Shown: positions 1 through 7,513 of the stretch, piece after piece
How the letters are laid out: each line of letters opens with the position of its first letter
How positions within the stretch are numbered: the first letter of the stretch is position 1
Origin: Chloroflexota bacterium
GTDB taxonomy: Bacteria; Chloroflexota; Anaerolineae; Aggregatilineales; Phototrophicaceae
Direction of reading: 5' to 3'
DNA: 42,723 nucleotides
Assembly (NCBI GenBank): GCA_026713245.1
Contig: JAPOOU010000029.1
Location: 1 to 42,723, forward strand
Notes under the pieces: generated by a model
What the model was told of the DNA's origin: nothing
What the model saw: only the letters and a program-made list of their open reading frames with translations
Databases searched by the model: none
Position numbers and translations under genes: made by a program

Positions 1-353
1 CCGTCGCCGCCGTCGATGCCCAGGACAAGGGGCGCTTGGGCCAAACGAACGCTGGACGGTGACGGTGTTAGAGTCGACGCGTCCGGGTGTCGCTGCATCT
101 GGCGGGCGCGCAATTGATCGAGTTTTCCCCGCACCTGCGCGTTCCCCGGTTCGTGCCGCAGGGCTTGCTCCAGGCAACTGATCTTGAAGGCGATGTCATC
201 ACCCGTTTCCGCCAGCCAAATACAAGCGACGGCGCGGCCGCGCCCGTCGAGATCCGGGTCGTCAACCGCCGCCCGCAACAGTGCCACCGCAGATTGCAGT
301 TCGCCGCTCTTCATGAGTTCAATCGCGCGTAGCAGTTCGTCTTCGCCGCCCAT
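1..353 (-). CDS. Partial helical-repeat (TPR-like) protein, N-terminal part
   Basis: An open frame runs from an ATG at 353 leftwards off the window edge with no stop, giving about 117 residues of an incomplete protein. It begins MGGEDELLRAIELMKSGELQ and continues as alternating amphipathic helices (AVALLRAAV, CIWLAET, LEQALRHEPGNAQVR). The helix-turn-helix spacing, with an Ala at the small position and a Pro-Gly-Asn turn, is that of tetratricopeptide-type repeats. After about residue 85 the sequence becomes Thr/Pro/Ser-rich and then reaches a Gly/Asp segment at the edge, which could be a linker to a further domain. No catalytic motif is visible in the window. No clear ribosome binding site precedes the ATG. 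The function is unknown and the rest of the gene lies outside the window. Confidence 0.6.
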   Translation of the reverse strand, partial: MGGEDELLRAIELMKSGELQSAVALLRAAVDDPDLDGRGRAVACIWLAETGDDIAFKISCLEQALRHEPGNAQVRGKLDQLRARQMQRHPDASTLTPSPSSVRLAQAPLVLGIDGGD

Positions 354-519
354 GGCTCGTGAGTCTTGGTTCGGTAGCTTGACTTGTCGGTCATTGTAGC
401 CGATAAGCGGGGCCCCTGCTTGACAGATGCCGAGCCGCCGTACAGGCACTTGATCCAATGATGCGCCGGCGGCCGCGATGTGTTAATTTGGTAACGTGAA
501 GATGAAAGGAGCGCGTCCG

Positions 520-996
520 ATGCATATCGAAGAGCAACTCGCGAATATGGGCTTGGGGTTGCCGTCGCCGATCAAAGTACCGGCCGGCGTCAAGCTGCCG
601 TTTTCATTTGTCCGGGTCTACGACGGACAAGCCTACATATCCGGTCACGGTCCACAGAATGCCGATGGCTCGATAGCGGGTCCCTTGGGCAAGGTCGGCG
701 TCGATTTGTCTGTCGAACAGGGGTACGAGGCAGCCAGGCTCGTGGGCTTATCTATGCTTGGCAGCCTCAAGCGCGAGCTGGGCGATCTGGATCGTATCAG
801 CGCCTGGCTGCGCGTGCACGGCATGGTCAATTGCGCGCCGGATTTCGCTCAACAGCCTGCGGTGATCAACGGCTTTTCCGATCTGATTCTGGCGCTCTAC
901 GCCGAGCGCGGCGCCCACGCTCGCTCTGCTGTCGGCATGGCTGCGCTGCCCTTCAATATGGCGGTCGAAATCGAGGCGCTGGTGGCTATCAATTAG
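520..996 (+). CDS. RidA/YjgF-family protein
   Basis: A 158-residue protein of the RidA/YjgF/YER057c family, whose best-known members hydrolyse reactive enamine/imine intermediates. The family core is visible: FSFVRVYDGQAYISGHGPQN (strand and glycine turn), the long helix with EAARLVGLSMLGSLKREL, and the C-terminal HARSAVGMAALPFNMAVEIEA, whose Arg corresponds to the substrate carboxylate-binding Arg of active RidA. It is longer than classic RidA (about 130 residues) because of an N-terminal extension typical of the YjgF-like subgroup. I chose ATG 520 over upstream GTG 496 and ATG 502 because AGGAG at 507-511 sits 8 nt before it. It is convergent with hyuA, with only 4 bp between the stop codons. 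Whether it is a true imine deaminase or a specialised subgroup cannot be told from sequence alone. Confidence 0.85.
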   Translation: MHIEEQLANMGLGLPSPIKVPAGVKLPFSFVRVYDGQAYISGHGPQNADGSIAGPLGKVGVDLSVEQGYEAARLVGLSMLGSLKRELGDLDRISAWLRVHGMVNCAPDFAQQPAVINGFSDLILALYAERGAHARSAVGMAALPFNMAVEIEALVAIN

Positions 997-1000
997 TCAA

Positions 1001-2983
1001 TCAGCCGTGTCGCAGCAGTATATTCAAATAGCCATCGACCGACGCCTGCCAGCCTGATGGCACATAGGTGGTGCTATCCATTTGGAAGACCAAAGCCTCG
1101 CCGGAAAATGCGGCGCCGGCATCCAGCGCTTCACGGCGAAATAGCTTGACCGTCCCGCCCAAGGGCGATTCTTTTTCCGCGAAGGGCGGCGCGATATCCG
1201 ATTGAGATTCCCGGAATCGAATCTCCGGCTTGTTGACGAAGCCGGTCCCTTGCACGCGCAGATTGACGATTTCGACCTCCCGCGAGCGCAGGGCGTGGCC
1301 ATAAGTCGCTTCGTGCAAGTCGTGGAAGTCTTGCAGCAATGAGGTCGAGAAGGGCAGGTTAAGTTCGTAGGCTTGTCCTTGATAGCGCATATCGACCGTG
1401 ACAGCAAAGCGCATGTCCGGCTCGCTCATCTTTTCCTGACGCAATTCCGCCCGCGCTTGTTTGAGCAGTGCCTCCTGTCGGTCTTCCAGATCGGCAACGT
1501 TTTCCGGCGTCGCCAAGGTCATCACCGATTGGCTGAAATCGACAGCGACATCGGCGATCAAGAGGCCCAAGGCGCACAACACGCCCGGCGTATGCGGAAT
1601 TAATACCCGCGGTATATCCAGACGGTCAGCCGCTTCACAGGCATGCAGCGGTCCCGCGCCTCCAAAGGCCACCAGCGTAAAATCGCGCGGGTCGTGACCG
1701 CGAGCGATTGAAACACGGCGAATCGCCCGGTCGATATTGACGTTGGCGATATCCACGACGCCCTTGGCCGTGGCAATGATATTGAAGCCGACCTGTCGCG
1801 CCAGCGCGTTCATCGCTTTAAAGCCGGCGTCCAGATCGAGCGCCATTTTGCCGCCGAGAAAATGATCGGCATCCAGCCTGCCGAGGATGGCATTGGCGTC
1901 GCTCAGCGTCACCTGCTCGCCGCCCCCGCCGTAAACGACGGGTCCGGGACTGGCGCCGGCAGACTCCGGACCGACGCGCAGCGCGCCACCGGCGTCCACG
2001 CGCGCGATTGAACCGCCTCCCGCGCCAATCGTCTCAATATCCAGCATCCGCAGGCGCAAGGGCAGATCGTCAATGGACGATTCCGGTCTCGGTTGCGGCC
2101 GACCGTCGATCAAAGCGACATCGGTCGAGGTACCACCCATATCCAGCGTGATGATCTTGTCGAAACCGGCAGTTTTCGCAACGTAAAAGGCGCCCATGAC
2201 CCCGGCGGCAGGTCCGCTCAAAGCCGTGTGAATGGCTTGCTGGCGCACGCGGCCCGCGCGCATCACGCCGCCGTCCGACTTCATGATTCGCAAAGAGGCT
2301 CGTCGCGGCAATTCCGCTTCGAGCTGACTGATATAACCGGACATGACCGGGCGCACATAGGCTTCAAGCGCGACTGTGCTGGCGCGCTCATATTCGCGGA
2401 ATTCCGGCAGCACCTGCGACGATAACACGATCTGCCAGGCGTCCTTCACGATGCCGCGCTCCAGGATCCGCCGCTTGATACTTTGCTCGTGCCGGTCATT
2501 GACATAACTGAAGAGCAGGCACACGGCGATAGAATCGACGCCGTCGTGTTTGATCTGCTCCAACACGGAATCCAGGGTGTCCATATCAAGCGCTTGCAAC
2601 AGGTCGCCACGGAAATCCAGCCGCTCCGGCACTTCATAGCAGCGCTCGCGCGGTATCAATGGCGGCGGGATCGTTGGGTGCAGATCGTAGAGTACGGGCC
2701 GCTCCTGGCGGCCGATGAACAAGACATCGCGGAATCCCGCGGTTGTGATCAAGGCCGAACGCGCGCCCTTGCGCTCCAGAATGGCGTTTGTCGCGACGGT
2801 CGACCCGTGCGCGACCTGTGTCAGAGCAGCCGTGCCGCCGGGCGCAATTATCTCCAGCCCCTCGAGCATGGATTGGGCCGGGTTCTGTGGGGAACTGAGC
2901 AGTTTGTGGATGCGCAGTCGCCCTCGGTCGCTCAAAACAAGATCTGTGAAAGTTCCGCCAATATCGACGCCAGCCTGCATCAA
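1001..2983 (-). CDS. hyuA: Hydantoinase/oxoprolinase A subunit (HyuA family)
   Basis: A 660-residue HyuA/oxoprolinase-family protein, the ATP-binding subunit that activates cyclic amides such as N-methylhydantoin or 5-oxoproline. It opens with GVDIGGTFTDLVL at residues 5-17, the N-terminal phosphate-binding motif of this ASKHA-type fold. A second phosphate motif, ITLDMGGTSTDVALIDG, lies mid-protein, followed by IGAGGGSIARVD and FGGAGPLHACE, all hallmarks of the Hydantoinase_A domain. The C-terminal 150 residues form the usual beta-rich tail. The length is slightly below the common 680-720. The partner gene hyuB is on the same strand but 2.5 kb upstream in transcription order, separated by unrelated genes, so the usual hyuA-hyuB pair is broken. 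The substrate cannot be deduced; hydantoin, oxoproline and acetophenone-carboxylase-like roles all remain possible. Confidence 0.9.
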   Translation of the reverse strand: MMQAGVDIGGTFTDLVLSDRGRLRIHKLLSSPQNPAQSMLEGLEIIAPGGTAALTQVAHGSTVATNAILERKGARSALITTAGFRDVLFIGRQERPVLYDLHPTIPPPLIPRERCYEVPERLDFRGDLLQALDMDTLDSVLEQIKHDGVDSIAVCLLFSYVNDRHEQSIKRRILERGIVKDAWQIVLSSQVLPEFREYERASTVALEAYVRPVMSGYISQLEAELPRRASLRIMKSDGGVMRAGRVRQQAIHTALSGPAAGVMGAFYVAKTAGFDKIITLDMGGTSTDVALIDGRPQPRPESSIDDLPLRLRMLDIETIGAGGGSIARVDAGGALRVGPESAGASPGPVVYGGGGEQVTLSDANAILGRLDADHFLGGKMALDLDAGFKAMNALARQVGFNIIATAKGVVDIANVNIDRAIRRVSIARGHDPRDFTLVAFGGAGPLHACEAADRLDIPRVLIPHTPGVLCALGLLIADVAVDFSQSVMTLATPENVADLEDRQEALLKQARAELRQEKMSEPDMRFAVTVDMRYQGQAYELNLPFSTSLLQDFHDLHEATYGHALRSREVEIVNLRVQGTGFVNKPEIRFRESQSDIAPPFAEKESPLGGTVKLFRREALDAGAAFSGEALVFQMDSTTYVPSGWQASVDGYLNILLRHG

Positions 2984-3127
2984 AGCTTCCGATTCTCGTA
3001 GGTGTCAGTCATGGCTGCAATCATAACATTGACGCGCAAATAGCGAAACGTGGCGCCGCGGATTGGGGGGGATGGTGAATTTCGAGGTCATGAAGTACCA
3101 GCCTGCTTATAAAAACGCAGAAAAACT

Positions 3128-3157
3128 CCCTTCTAATTCGGATGCTTGGGAGAAGGG
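3128..3157. repeat. Small palindromic hairpin, ATGCTTGGGAG type
   Basis: Perfect 7-bp arms CCCTTCT (3128-3134) and AGAAGGG (3151-3157) enclose a 16-nt loop containing ATGCTTGGG. The reverse complement of the hairpin at 7225-7250 carries a related ATGCTTTGGGGAGGGG string, so the two look like members of one dispersed palindrome family. Confidence 0.5.
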
Positions 3158-3243
3158 CAGCGACGGCCGGCAGATCGGGCTGCTCGCGCAGTCGCTGTGG
3201 CGTGAGACAAGCGGCTTGAAGCGCGACCGTCCCTGATCCTTGT

Positions 3244-3345
3244 ACAGCCGCTCGGCGCGTAACAGGCGAGAATATCCCAGGAATGCCACGCTCACAGAAA
3301 ATAACAAGCATTCTCCTTGCGCGCGCAAGGGGGCTTATTAAAAAA
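3244..3345 (+). repeat. Dispersed structured repeat, copy A
   Basis: Member of a roughly 100-bp family found five times in the window (see 11684, 17458, 22548 and 32605). It starts with ACAGCCGCTCGGCGCG. Its middle block, CCCAGGAATGCCACGCTCAC, is also present with two changes in copy E. It continues with ATAACAAGCATTCT, ends in GGGGGCTTATTA, and its hairpin CCTTGC-GCGC-GCAAGG (3315-3330) is perfect. This is the only copy that does not lie directly upstream of a gene; hsp20 begins about 515 bp further on. Confidence 0.7.
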
Positions 3346-3860
3346 GATCCCCCGCATTTCCCCCCGCAAAACCCGCATTAATGGATCTGAACTCACCCTA
3401 AAATCCTTTGGCATTAGGGGACGGGATGCGCGGCTGGGAAGCGTGAAACCCTTGTGTTCACTGGGTTTCGGGGAATCTGGATTCGCGCTGAAGCAGGTTT
3501 TTCCGGTCAATCCTTTTTTCCTTTCGACTGGGATGTTCCGGGATTTAGCAAGTGCCATGAGCATAGCAAAAAGGGCAAAGCAAAGGGCGACTATAGAGTC
3601 GCGTTTGGCCCGGTATGGCGAGAATTGCTGAAGTCGCTCGACCCAGCGCCCAGTTTTTCGGCGCCAATACAGGTTAGAAAAGGCGATACACAACCTATTC
3701 ACCACTCGCCCGCGAATCTGCCTCCGAGCTTGGCGCTTATATTTCTCAAATGATCCTCTATTGCCTTTCAGATAGCGCGTTTTTCTTTTTCCTATGTTGC
3801 GGTCCTAGACTGTAGTTGTCAGTAAGCACGACACAGACTTGAACGGAAGGAGAAATCAAA

Positions 3861-4301
3861 ATGCTAGTCAGAACCCGCAACCCCTATTTTCGTCTGATCG
3901 ACGATATCTTTGGCGACCATCGCCCGCTGCTCGGCGCGGCCAACGAATTCGGCAATCGCAGCTTCGGTCTCGCCCTCGATGTCGAGGAGAACGAAGAGAG
4001 TTACATCGTCCGCGCCGATCTGCCCGGTGTCAGCCTCGACGACATCAGCGTCAATATTCACGATGACCTGCTGACCATCAGCGCCGAAACGGCATCGGAA
4101 ACCAAGGACGAAAGCAAGCGCGTACTGGTCCGCGAGCGGCGCGTCGGCAAGTTCAGCCGCAGCCTGCGCTTCCCGATCCCGGTCAACGGCGACAACGTGG
4201 AAGCCGGATTCGAAAACGGCGTCCTGAGCGTCGCTGTTCCCAAGGCCGAAAATGCCAAGCCGCGTCAGATTCCGGTCACGGTGAGCGGCGCCCGCCACTA
4301 A
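3861..4301 (+). CDS. hsp20: Small heat shock protein, Hsp20/alpha-crystallin family
   Basis: A 146-residue Hsp20 chaperone that holds unfolding proteins in an ATP-independent way in the cytoplasm. The alpha-crystallin domain spans about residues 35-135. It contains VRADLPGVSLDDISVNIHDD, the RERRVGKFSRSLRFP strand and the conserved FENGVLSVAVPK, the A-x-x-x-N-G-V-L-type signature. The N-terminus MLVRTRNPYFRLIDDIF is the usual short variable oligomerisation arm, and the C-terminal tail carries QIPV in place of the canonical I-x-I motif. AAGGAG at 3847-3852 lies 8 nt before the ATG. An intrinsic terminator follows at 4321. It is a single-gene unit between hyuA and hyuB and appears inserted into that pair. 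Confidence 0.95.
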   Translation: MLVRTRNPYFRLIDDIFGDHRPLLGAANEFGNRSFGLALDVEENEESYIVRADLPGVSLDDISVNIHDDLLTISAETASETKDESKRVLVRERRVGKFSRSLRFPIPVNGDNVEAGFENGVLSVAVPKAENAKPRQIPVTVSGARH

Positions 4302-4320
4302 AGGCCGGCGGCCCAAGCGA

Positions 4321-4355
4321 AAGTCCCGTCCTCTGTTGAAGACGGGACTTTATTG
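4321..4355 (+). terminator. Intrinsic terminator after hsp20
   Basis: A perfect 10-bp stem AAGTCCCGTC (4321-4330) / GACGGGACTT (4341-4350) with a 10-nt loop is followed directly by TATT. It starts 20 bp after the hsp20 stop codon. The A residues before the stem could make it work weakly on the opposite strand as well. Confidence 0.8.
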
Positions 4356-4358
4356 GGC

Positions 4359-4490
4359 TTATATCGCAATATGCCACGCCAGAATGTAGAACGGCAACGC
4401 AAACGCCTTCTCGCAATTGGCACAGAGGCCCTCGGTTTTCCCTGCGAACATCTTCAGTGGCACGATTACATTTTCGCTACCGCAAGCCAC
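4359..4490 (-). pseudogene. Small zinc-ribbon-like ORF lacking a good start
   Basis: On the minus strand the frame ending at TAA 4359-4361 reads FSCVACGSENVIVPLKMFAG, then a second CANC, then FALPFYILAWHIAI. The two Cys-x2-Cys pairs spaced about 25 residues apart are the pattern of a small zinc ribbon, and this spacing is unlikely by chance. An in-frame TAA lies at 4512-4514, and between it and the first Cys there is no ATG; the only usual start is GTG at 4490, which would fall inside the first Cys pair. This suggests a decayed or frameshifted gene, or a start I cannot recognise. A neighbouring frame begins with ATG at about 4570 and could be the displaced N-terminus. No function can be assigned beyond likely metal binding. 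Confidence 0.4.
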
Positions 4491-4552
4491 ACAGCTGAAT
4501 TTGCAGATGTCTTAGGGCTAATCCATGCGGCTTTTGCACCAGAATCGCTCTT

Positions 4553-4581
4553 TTGACAGCGTATATCATGTCGACTATACT
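4553..4581 (+). promoter_or_regulatory. Near-consensus sigma70-type promoter
   Basis: TTGACA (4553-4558), a 17-nt spacer and TATACT (4576-4581) form one of the best housekeeping promoter matches in the window. The predicted start near 4588 lies about 30 nt before the ATG of the gene at 4619. Confidence 0.7.
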
Positions 4582-4618
4582 AATTGAGCGATTCATTCAA
4601 CGAGAGTAGCGAGGGCAG

Positions 4619-5035
4619 ATGCGACACGATTTCACATTGTTGTGCACTGAGGTTATCGAACTGCCGGATCAAAACAACGTGCAAATCAGGTGTCCAATCA
4701 CCGCGATACGACTGACGCCGGAGGTGCAGGAGCTTCCGCACGGCGGTATAGTCCCGTTGTCGCCAAAACTGTATCTTATTTCTCAGTGGGAAGCTGATCT
4801 GCCAGGCGATCAGCGAGTCCACGATGGCAAATTCCAGGAAATGCCGCCGGATAGCGAGGTTCCGTCACGCGAGGACCCAGTCCGTTTTGATCTCACAACG
4901 TCACCGTCTTTCATATGGGTACGGAAAGTGACGCAAATCATTTATGCTGGACCCGGGACTTATGAGTATCATGTGGTTTTGGACGGCGTTGCCACGGTGG
5001 GCGAGTGGGGTCGCGCCTGCCTGAAGTTGTATTGA
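4619..5035 (+). CDS. Hypothetical protein, possibly DUF6941-like
   Basis: A 138-residue protein without a recognised catalytic motif, signal peptide or membrane segment. It begins MRHDFTLLCTEVIELPDQNN and ends with GTYEYHVVLDGVATVGEWGRACLKLY, a pattern of short beta strands. The opening 'LLC-x-EV...' followed by a beta-strand core faintly resembles the DUF6941 family of small beta-sandwich proteins; this is recognition by eye only. A near-consensus promoter lies at 4553-4581, so the gene probably heads its own transcript. The ribosome site is weak (GAGGG at 4611-4615, close to the ATG). A small proline-rich ORF follows at 5056. The role is unknown. Confidence 0.6.
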   Translation: MRHDFTLLCTEVIELPDQNNVQIRCPITAIRLTPEVQELPHGGIVPLSPKLYLISQWEADLPGDQRVHDGKFQEMPPDSEVPSREDPVRFDLTTSPSFIWVRKVTQIIYAGPGTYEYHVVLDGVATVGEWGRACLKLY

Positions 5036-5055
5036 GTCAGTCAATGGAGTCAGGC

Positions 5056-5229
5056 ATGAACGAGATAAGAGTTGAGCCGACAGGCAGGGTCAAAATCGAC
5101 ATTGGCACGTTACCTCCACCGAAGCCTCGCAGCCCGTCCGATCCACCGTTGAAGCGCGCTGCGCCAATACCGCCGAAGCGTCCACACGCCCCGCCGCAGT
5201 CGCCAAGCTACGAGAAGAATGACGAGTAG
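5056..5229 (+). CDS. Small proline-rich hypothetical protein
   Basis: A 57-residue frame beginning MNEIRVEPTGRVKIDIGTLP and continuing with many Pro, Ser, Lys and Arg residues (PPPKPRSPSDPP, PPKRPHAPPQSPS) to a KNDE end. GGAG at 5046-5049 stands 6 nt before the ATG, and the frame begins 20 bp after the previous stop, so it could be the second gene of a two-gene unit with 4619. The low-complexity composition means it is probably disordered. It has no family I recognise, and could be a chance frame. Confidence 0.35.
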   Translation: MNEIRVEPTGRVKIDIGTLPPPKPRSPSDPPLKRAAPIPPKRPHAPPQSPSYEKNDE

Positions 5230-5486
5230 CCCTCCACCAAGTCCACGTACCTGAACCGCTTTCCGTCCGATCTCGCACGACTGCCACCATCTGGCCAGCG
5301 GTGTCGAGCGAGCGGACATTGTGCCGCCCGGCGAATTCTGCATCGAAAAGTTGCGCGAGGGTGATGCGTCGCCGCTCGTGCCGTCCTGGAGCTCTCTGTG
5401 CCATAGAACTTCTGTGCGGCTCTTTCCCATCTTGTACTGTGTCCTATAGCACTTTACGATGAGGGCCGCTCGTCTTGCCGTTGTCG

Positions 5487-7049
5487 CTAGCTGTCCGCGA
5501 CTCCCCAGCCGCCGCCGCCGGGCGTCGCGATGATGACCCGATCGCCGGCGTCCAGTTGCGCCGTATGTTTGCCGCCGACGCGTTCCGGCTCCCCGCGGCG
5601 CAGGATGGTGTTGACGCCGCATTGCCCCGGCGCGCCGCCCTGGCTGCCATACGGCGACTGCAAACGCCGTTCCGAGCTGATAGTAATCCGCGCCGGCGCC
5701 AGGAATTCATATTCGCGGATGATGCCGTCGCCGCCGGGATTGCGCCCCGTCCCGCCACTGCCTTCGCGCAATTCGCAACGTCGGATGCGCATCGGCAAGC
5801 TGTACTCGAGCGCTTCGACCGGCGTATTCAGCGTATTGGTCATGTGGCACTGCCGTCCGGATAGACCGGGGCCGGCGCTTGAGCCGCCGTGACCGCCGCC
5901 GAGCGTCTCGTAGTAGATGAATTGAGCGCCGTCGTGGAAGCCGCCCAGGGCGAAATTGTTCATGGTGCCTTGCGATGCCGCAGGAATGACATCCGGCAAA
6001 GCCCCCGCCAAGGCGCCCAGCACCGTATCTACCACGCGCTGGCTGGTTTCCGTATTGCCGACAACCACGGCTGCCGGGAAGCGCGGGTTCAATACGCTGC
6101 CCGGCGGCGTTATCACGTTCACCGGCTGGAAGCAGCCGTGGTTGACCGGCACGTCCTCGCTGGCCAGCAGGCGCACACAGTACCAGGTCGCCGACTCTAC
6201 AATGGCGGTTACGGCGTTGACGTTACCGGCAACCTGTGGCGCGCTGCCGGCAAAATTGACCGTCATCTCCCGCCCGCGCACTGTCACCGCTACGTTGATT
6301 GGGATTTCAAACTCATTCTGTCCGTCGCCTTCCATGGCGTCGCGGAAGCGATACGTGCCGTCCGGTATGCCGTCAATCACCGCTTCGGTCATTTTTCGCG
6401 AATACTCGAGCAAGGCTTCCGCGTGTTCGATGGTGCTTTCCACGCCATGATCAATCATCATGGCGCCAAGCCGGCTTTCGCCCACGCGATGCGAGGCCAG
6501 CTGCGCTTCGATGTCGCCCAAACGCTCTTCGGGATCGCGGCTGTTAGCCACGATCAAAGCCAAAGCGCCCTCGTTTGTCCAGCCGCTCAAGCGCAGCTTG
6601 AGCGGGGGGATAATGATGCCTTCTTGATACAGCTCGCTGCTCAAGGGCAAGGAGCCGGGCGACATGCCGCCGACATCGGCGTGGTGGGCGCGGCTGGCGA
6701 CGAAGTAGCAGAGGTCGCCCCCGGCGAAGACAGGCGAGATCATAGTGATATCGGGTAGATGTGTGCCGCCGTGGTAGGGATCGTTCAAAACGATGACATC
6801 ACCGGGGAAAAACTCCTCAAATTCTTCGACCGCGGCCGCCACCGAGGCCGGCATGCTGCCCAGGTGAACCGGGATATGCGCTGCCTGGGCAATCATGCGC
6901 GCTTCCGAATCGAATACCGCGCAACTGAAGTCGAGCCGCTCGCGGATATTCGGGCTGAAGCTGGCGCGCTGCAAGGTCACGCCCATCTCTTCGGCGACTG
7001 CGGCAAATTGGTTCTTGAAAACTTCCAAGCTGATGGCGTCAACCGTCAT
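5487..7049 (-). CDS. hyuB: Hydantoinase/oxoprolinase B subunit (HyuB family)
   Basis: A 520-residue HyuB-family protein, the catalytic partner of HyuA in ATP-dependent opening of hydantoin-like or oxoproline rings. Recognisable family blocks are SLEVFKNQFAAVAEEMGVTL at the N-terminus, ERLDFSCAVFDSEARMIAQA, HIPVHLGSMP, GDVIVLNDPYHGGTHLPDIT, ARAHHADVGGMSPGSLP, and the C-terminal GGHGGSSAGPGLSG with a Gly-rich end (ATPGGGGWG). These fit the Hydantoinase_B domain over essentially the whole length, which is near the usual 520-600. The ATG at 7049 gives the expected N-terminus. It is on the same strand as hyuA, whose start is 2.5 kb further along, with Hsp20 and orphan genes between on the other strand. 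Confidence 0.9.
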   Translation of the reverse strand: MTVDAISLEVFKNQFAAVAEEMGVTLQRASFSPNIRERLDFSCAVFDSEARMIAQAAHIPVHLGSMPASVAAAVEEFEEFFPGDVIVLNDPYHGGTHLPDITMISPVFAGGDLCYFVASRAHHADVGGMSPGSLPLSSELYQEGIIIPPLKLRLSGWTNEGALALIVANSRDPEERLGDIEAQLASHRVGESRLGAMMIDHGVESTIEHAEALLEYSRKMTEAVIDGIPDGTYRFRDAMEGDGQNEFEIPINVAVTVRGREMTVNFAGSAPQVAGNVNAVTAIVESATWYCVRLLASEDVPVNHGCFQPVNVITPPGSVLNPRFPAAVVVGNTETSQRVVDTVLGALAGALPDVIPAASQGTMNNFALGGFHDGAQFIYYETLGGGHGGSSAGPGLSGRQCHMTNTLNTPVEALEYSLPMRIRRCELREGSGGTGRNPGGDGIIREYEFLAPARITISSERRLQSPYGSQGGAPGQCGVNTILRRGEPERVGGKHTAQLDAGDRVIIATPGGGGWGVADS

Positions 7050-7513
7050 CGCGCATAGTCCTTCGGGTTAGGCTGGTAAATTACATACTAGCGCAGTAAA
7101 GCCTTAAGGCAAACTCTTAGGCAGTGTATCGAAGTCGGTTGAAGCAAAGTACAGCCACCACCTGACAGCCGATGGGGGCGATCCGATGGGGTCTGTTGAA
7201 ATTCTACTCTAACCCCTCCCCCAGCCCCTCCCCAAAGCATTGGAGAGGGGTGTAAATAGTTCAGAAGAGACCATTCTTTAAGACGAAATCCTATTTTTCA
7301 ACAGCGTCCGCCGAGTCGCCTCTACCAGATCATTCGTATTCTGGGTTTAGGAATTTGTGTCGAAGACCGGCCAAAAGTATGTCAACCGAAAATCATACAC
7401 TATTAAGCTTGTAAGCGGATTATTGAATTGGCGCATCCTTTCACCCGTGTGTGGTGAATGGTATCATGGTCAGCCTGAATTAGCGCGGTAGCATTCCGGA
7501 TAGGGCGGTCAGT
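7050..7513. other. Intergenic region between divergent hyuB and thiN
   Basis: About 460 bp with no convincing gene. It contains the MITE-like element at 7193-7304 with its internal CCCCTC hairpin. A short TTCACC/GGTGAA inverted repeat lies near 7440-7458, just before thiN. Promoters for both genes must be here, but I cannot pick out good -35/-10 pairs. No TPP riboswitch motifs are visible upstream of thiN. Confidence 0.6.
7193..7304. mobile_element. MITE-like element with 9-bp terminal inverted repeats
   Basis: CTGTTGAAA (7193-7201) and TTTCAACAG (7296-7304) are perfect inverted repeats bounding 112 bp that contain no gene. Inside lies a C/G-tract hairpin, CCCCTCCCC (7225-7233) with GGAGAGGGG (7242-7250), one mismatch in nine. 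I see no target-site duplication next to the ends. Size and architecture fit a non-autonomous miniature inverted-repeat element; no transposase is present in the window. Confidence 0.5.

Larger units (their letters stand above)
2984..3860. other. Gene-free region between hyuA and hsp20
   Basis: About 880 bp without a convincing gene. The open frames here lack a start site and family resemblance and look like chance frames. The region does hold non-coding structure: a hairpin with CCCTTCT/AGAAGGG arms at 3128-3157, copy A of the dispersed structured repeat at 3244-3345, and a short AAACCC/GGGTTT inverted repeat near 3445-3468. The remainder, roughly 3350-3840, is AT-richer than the flanking genes. 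I see no clear promoter for hsp20 and no CIRCE operator in it. Confidence 0.6.

Noticed and set aside
3292..3705. 137-residue minus-strand frame in the hyuA-hsp20 gap
   Set aside because: No ribosome site, no family resemblance, and its C-terminal part is just the translation of structured repeat copy A, also seen in another frame at copy B.
5090..5404. Minus-strand frame beginning MAQRAPGRHERRR
   Set aside because: It looks slightly protein-like at its start but has no ribosome site and becomes low-complexity antisense to the small proline-rich ORF; I could not support it.
5889..6758. 289-residue plus-strand open frame
   Set aside because: It is antisense to hyuB, which is a clear family member; its composition is that of a shadow frame in GC-rich DNA.
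7440..7458. TTCACC/GGTGAA hairpin upstream of thiN as a TPP riboswitch part
   Set aside because: The conserved TPP riboswitch sequences (such as CTGAGA) are absent; the hairpin alone is not evidence.
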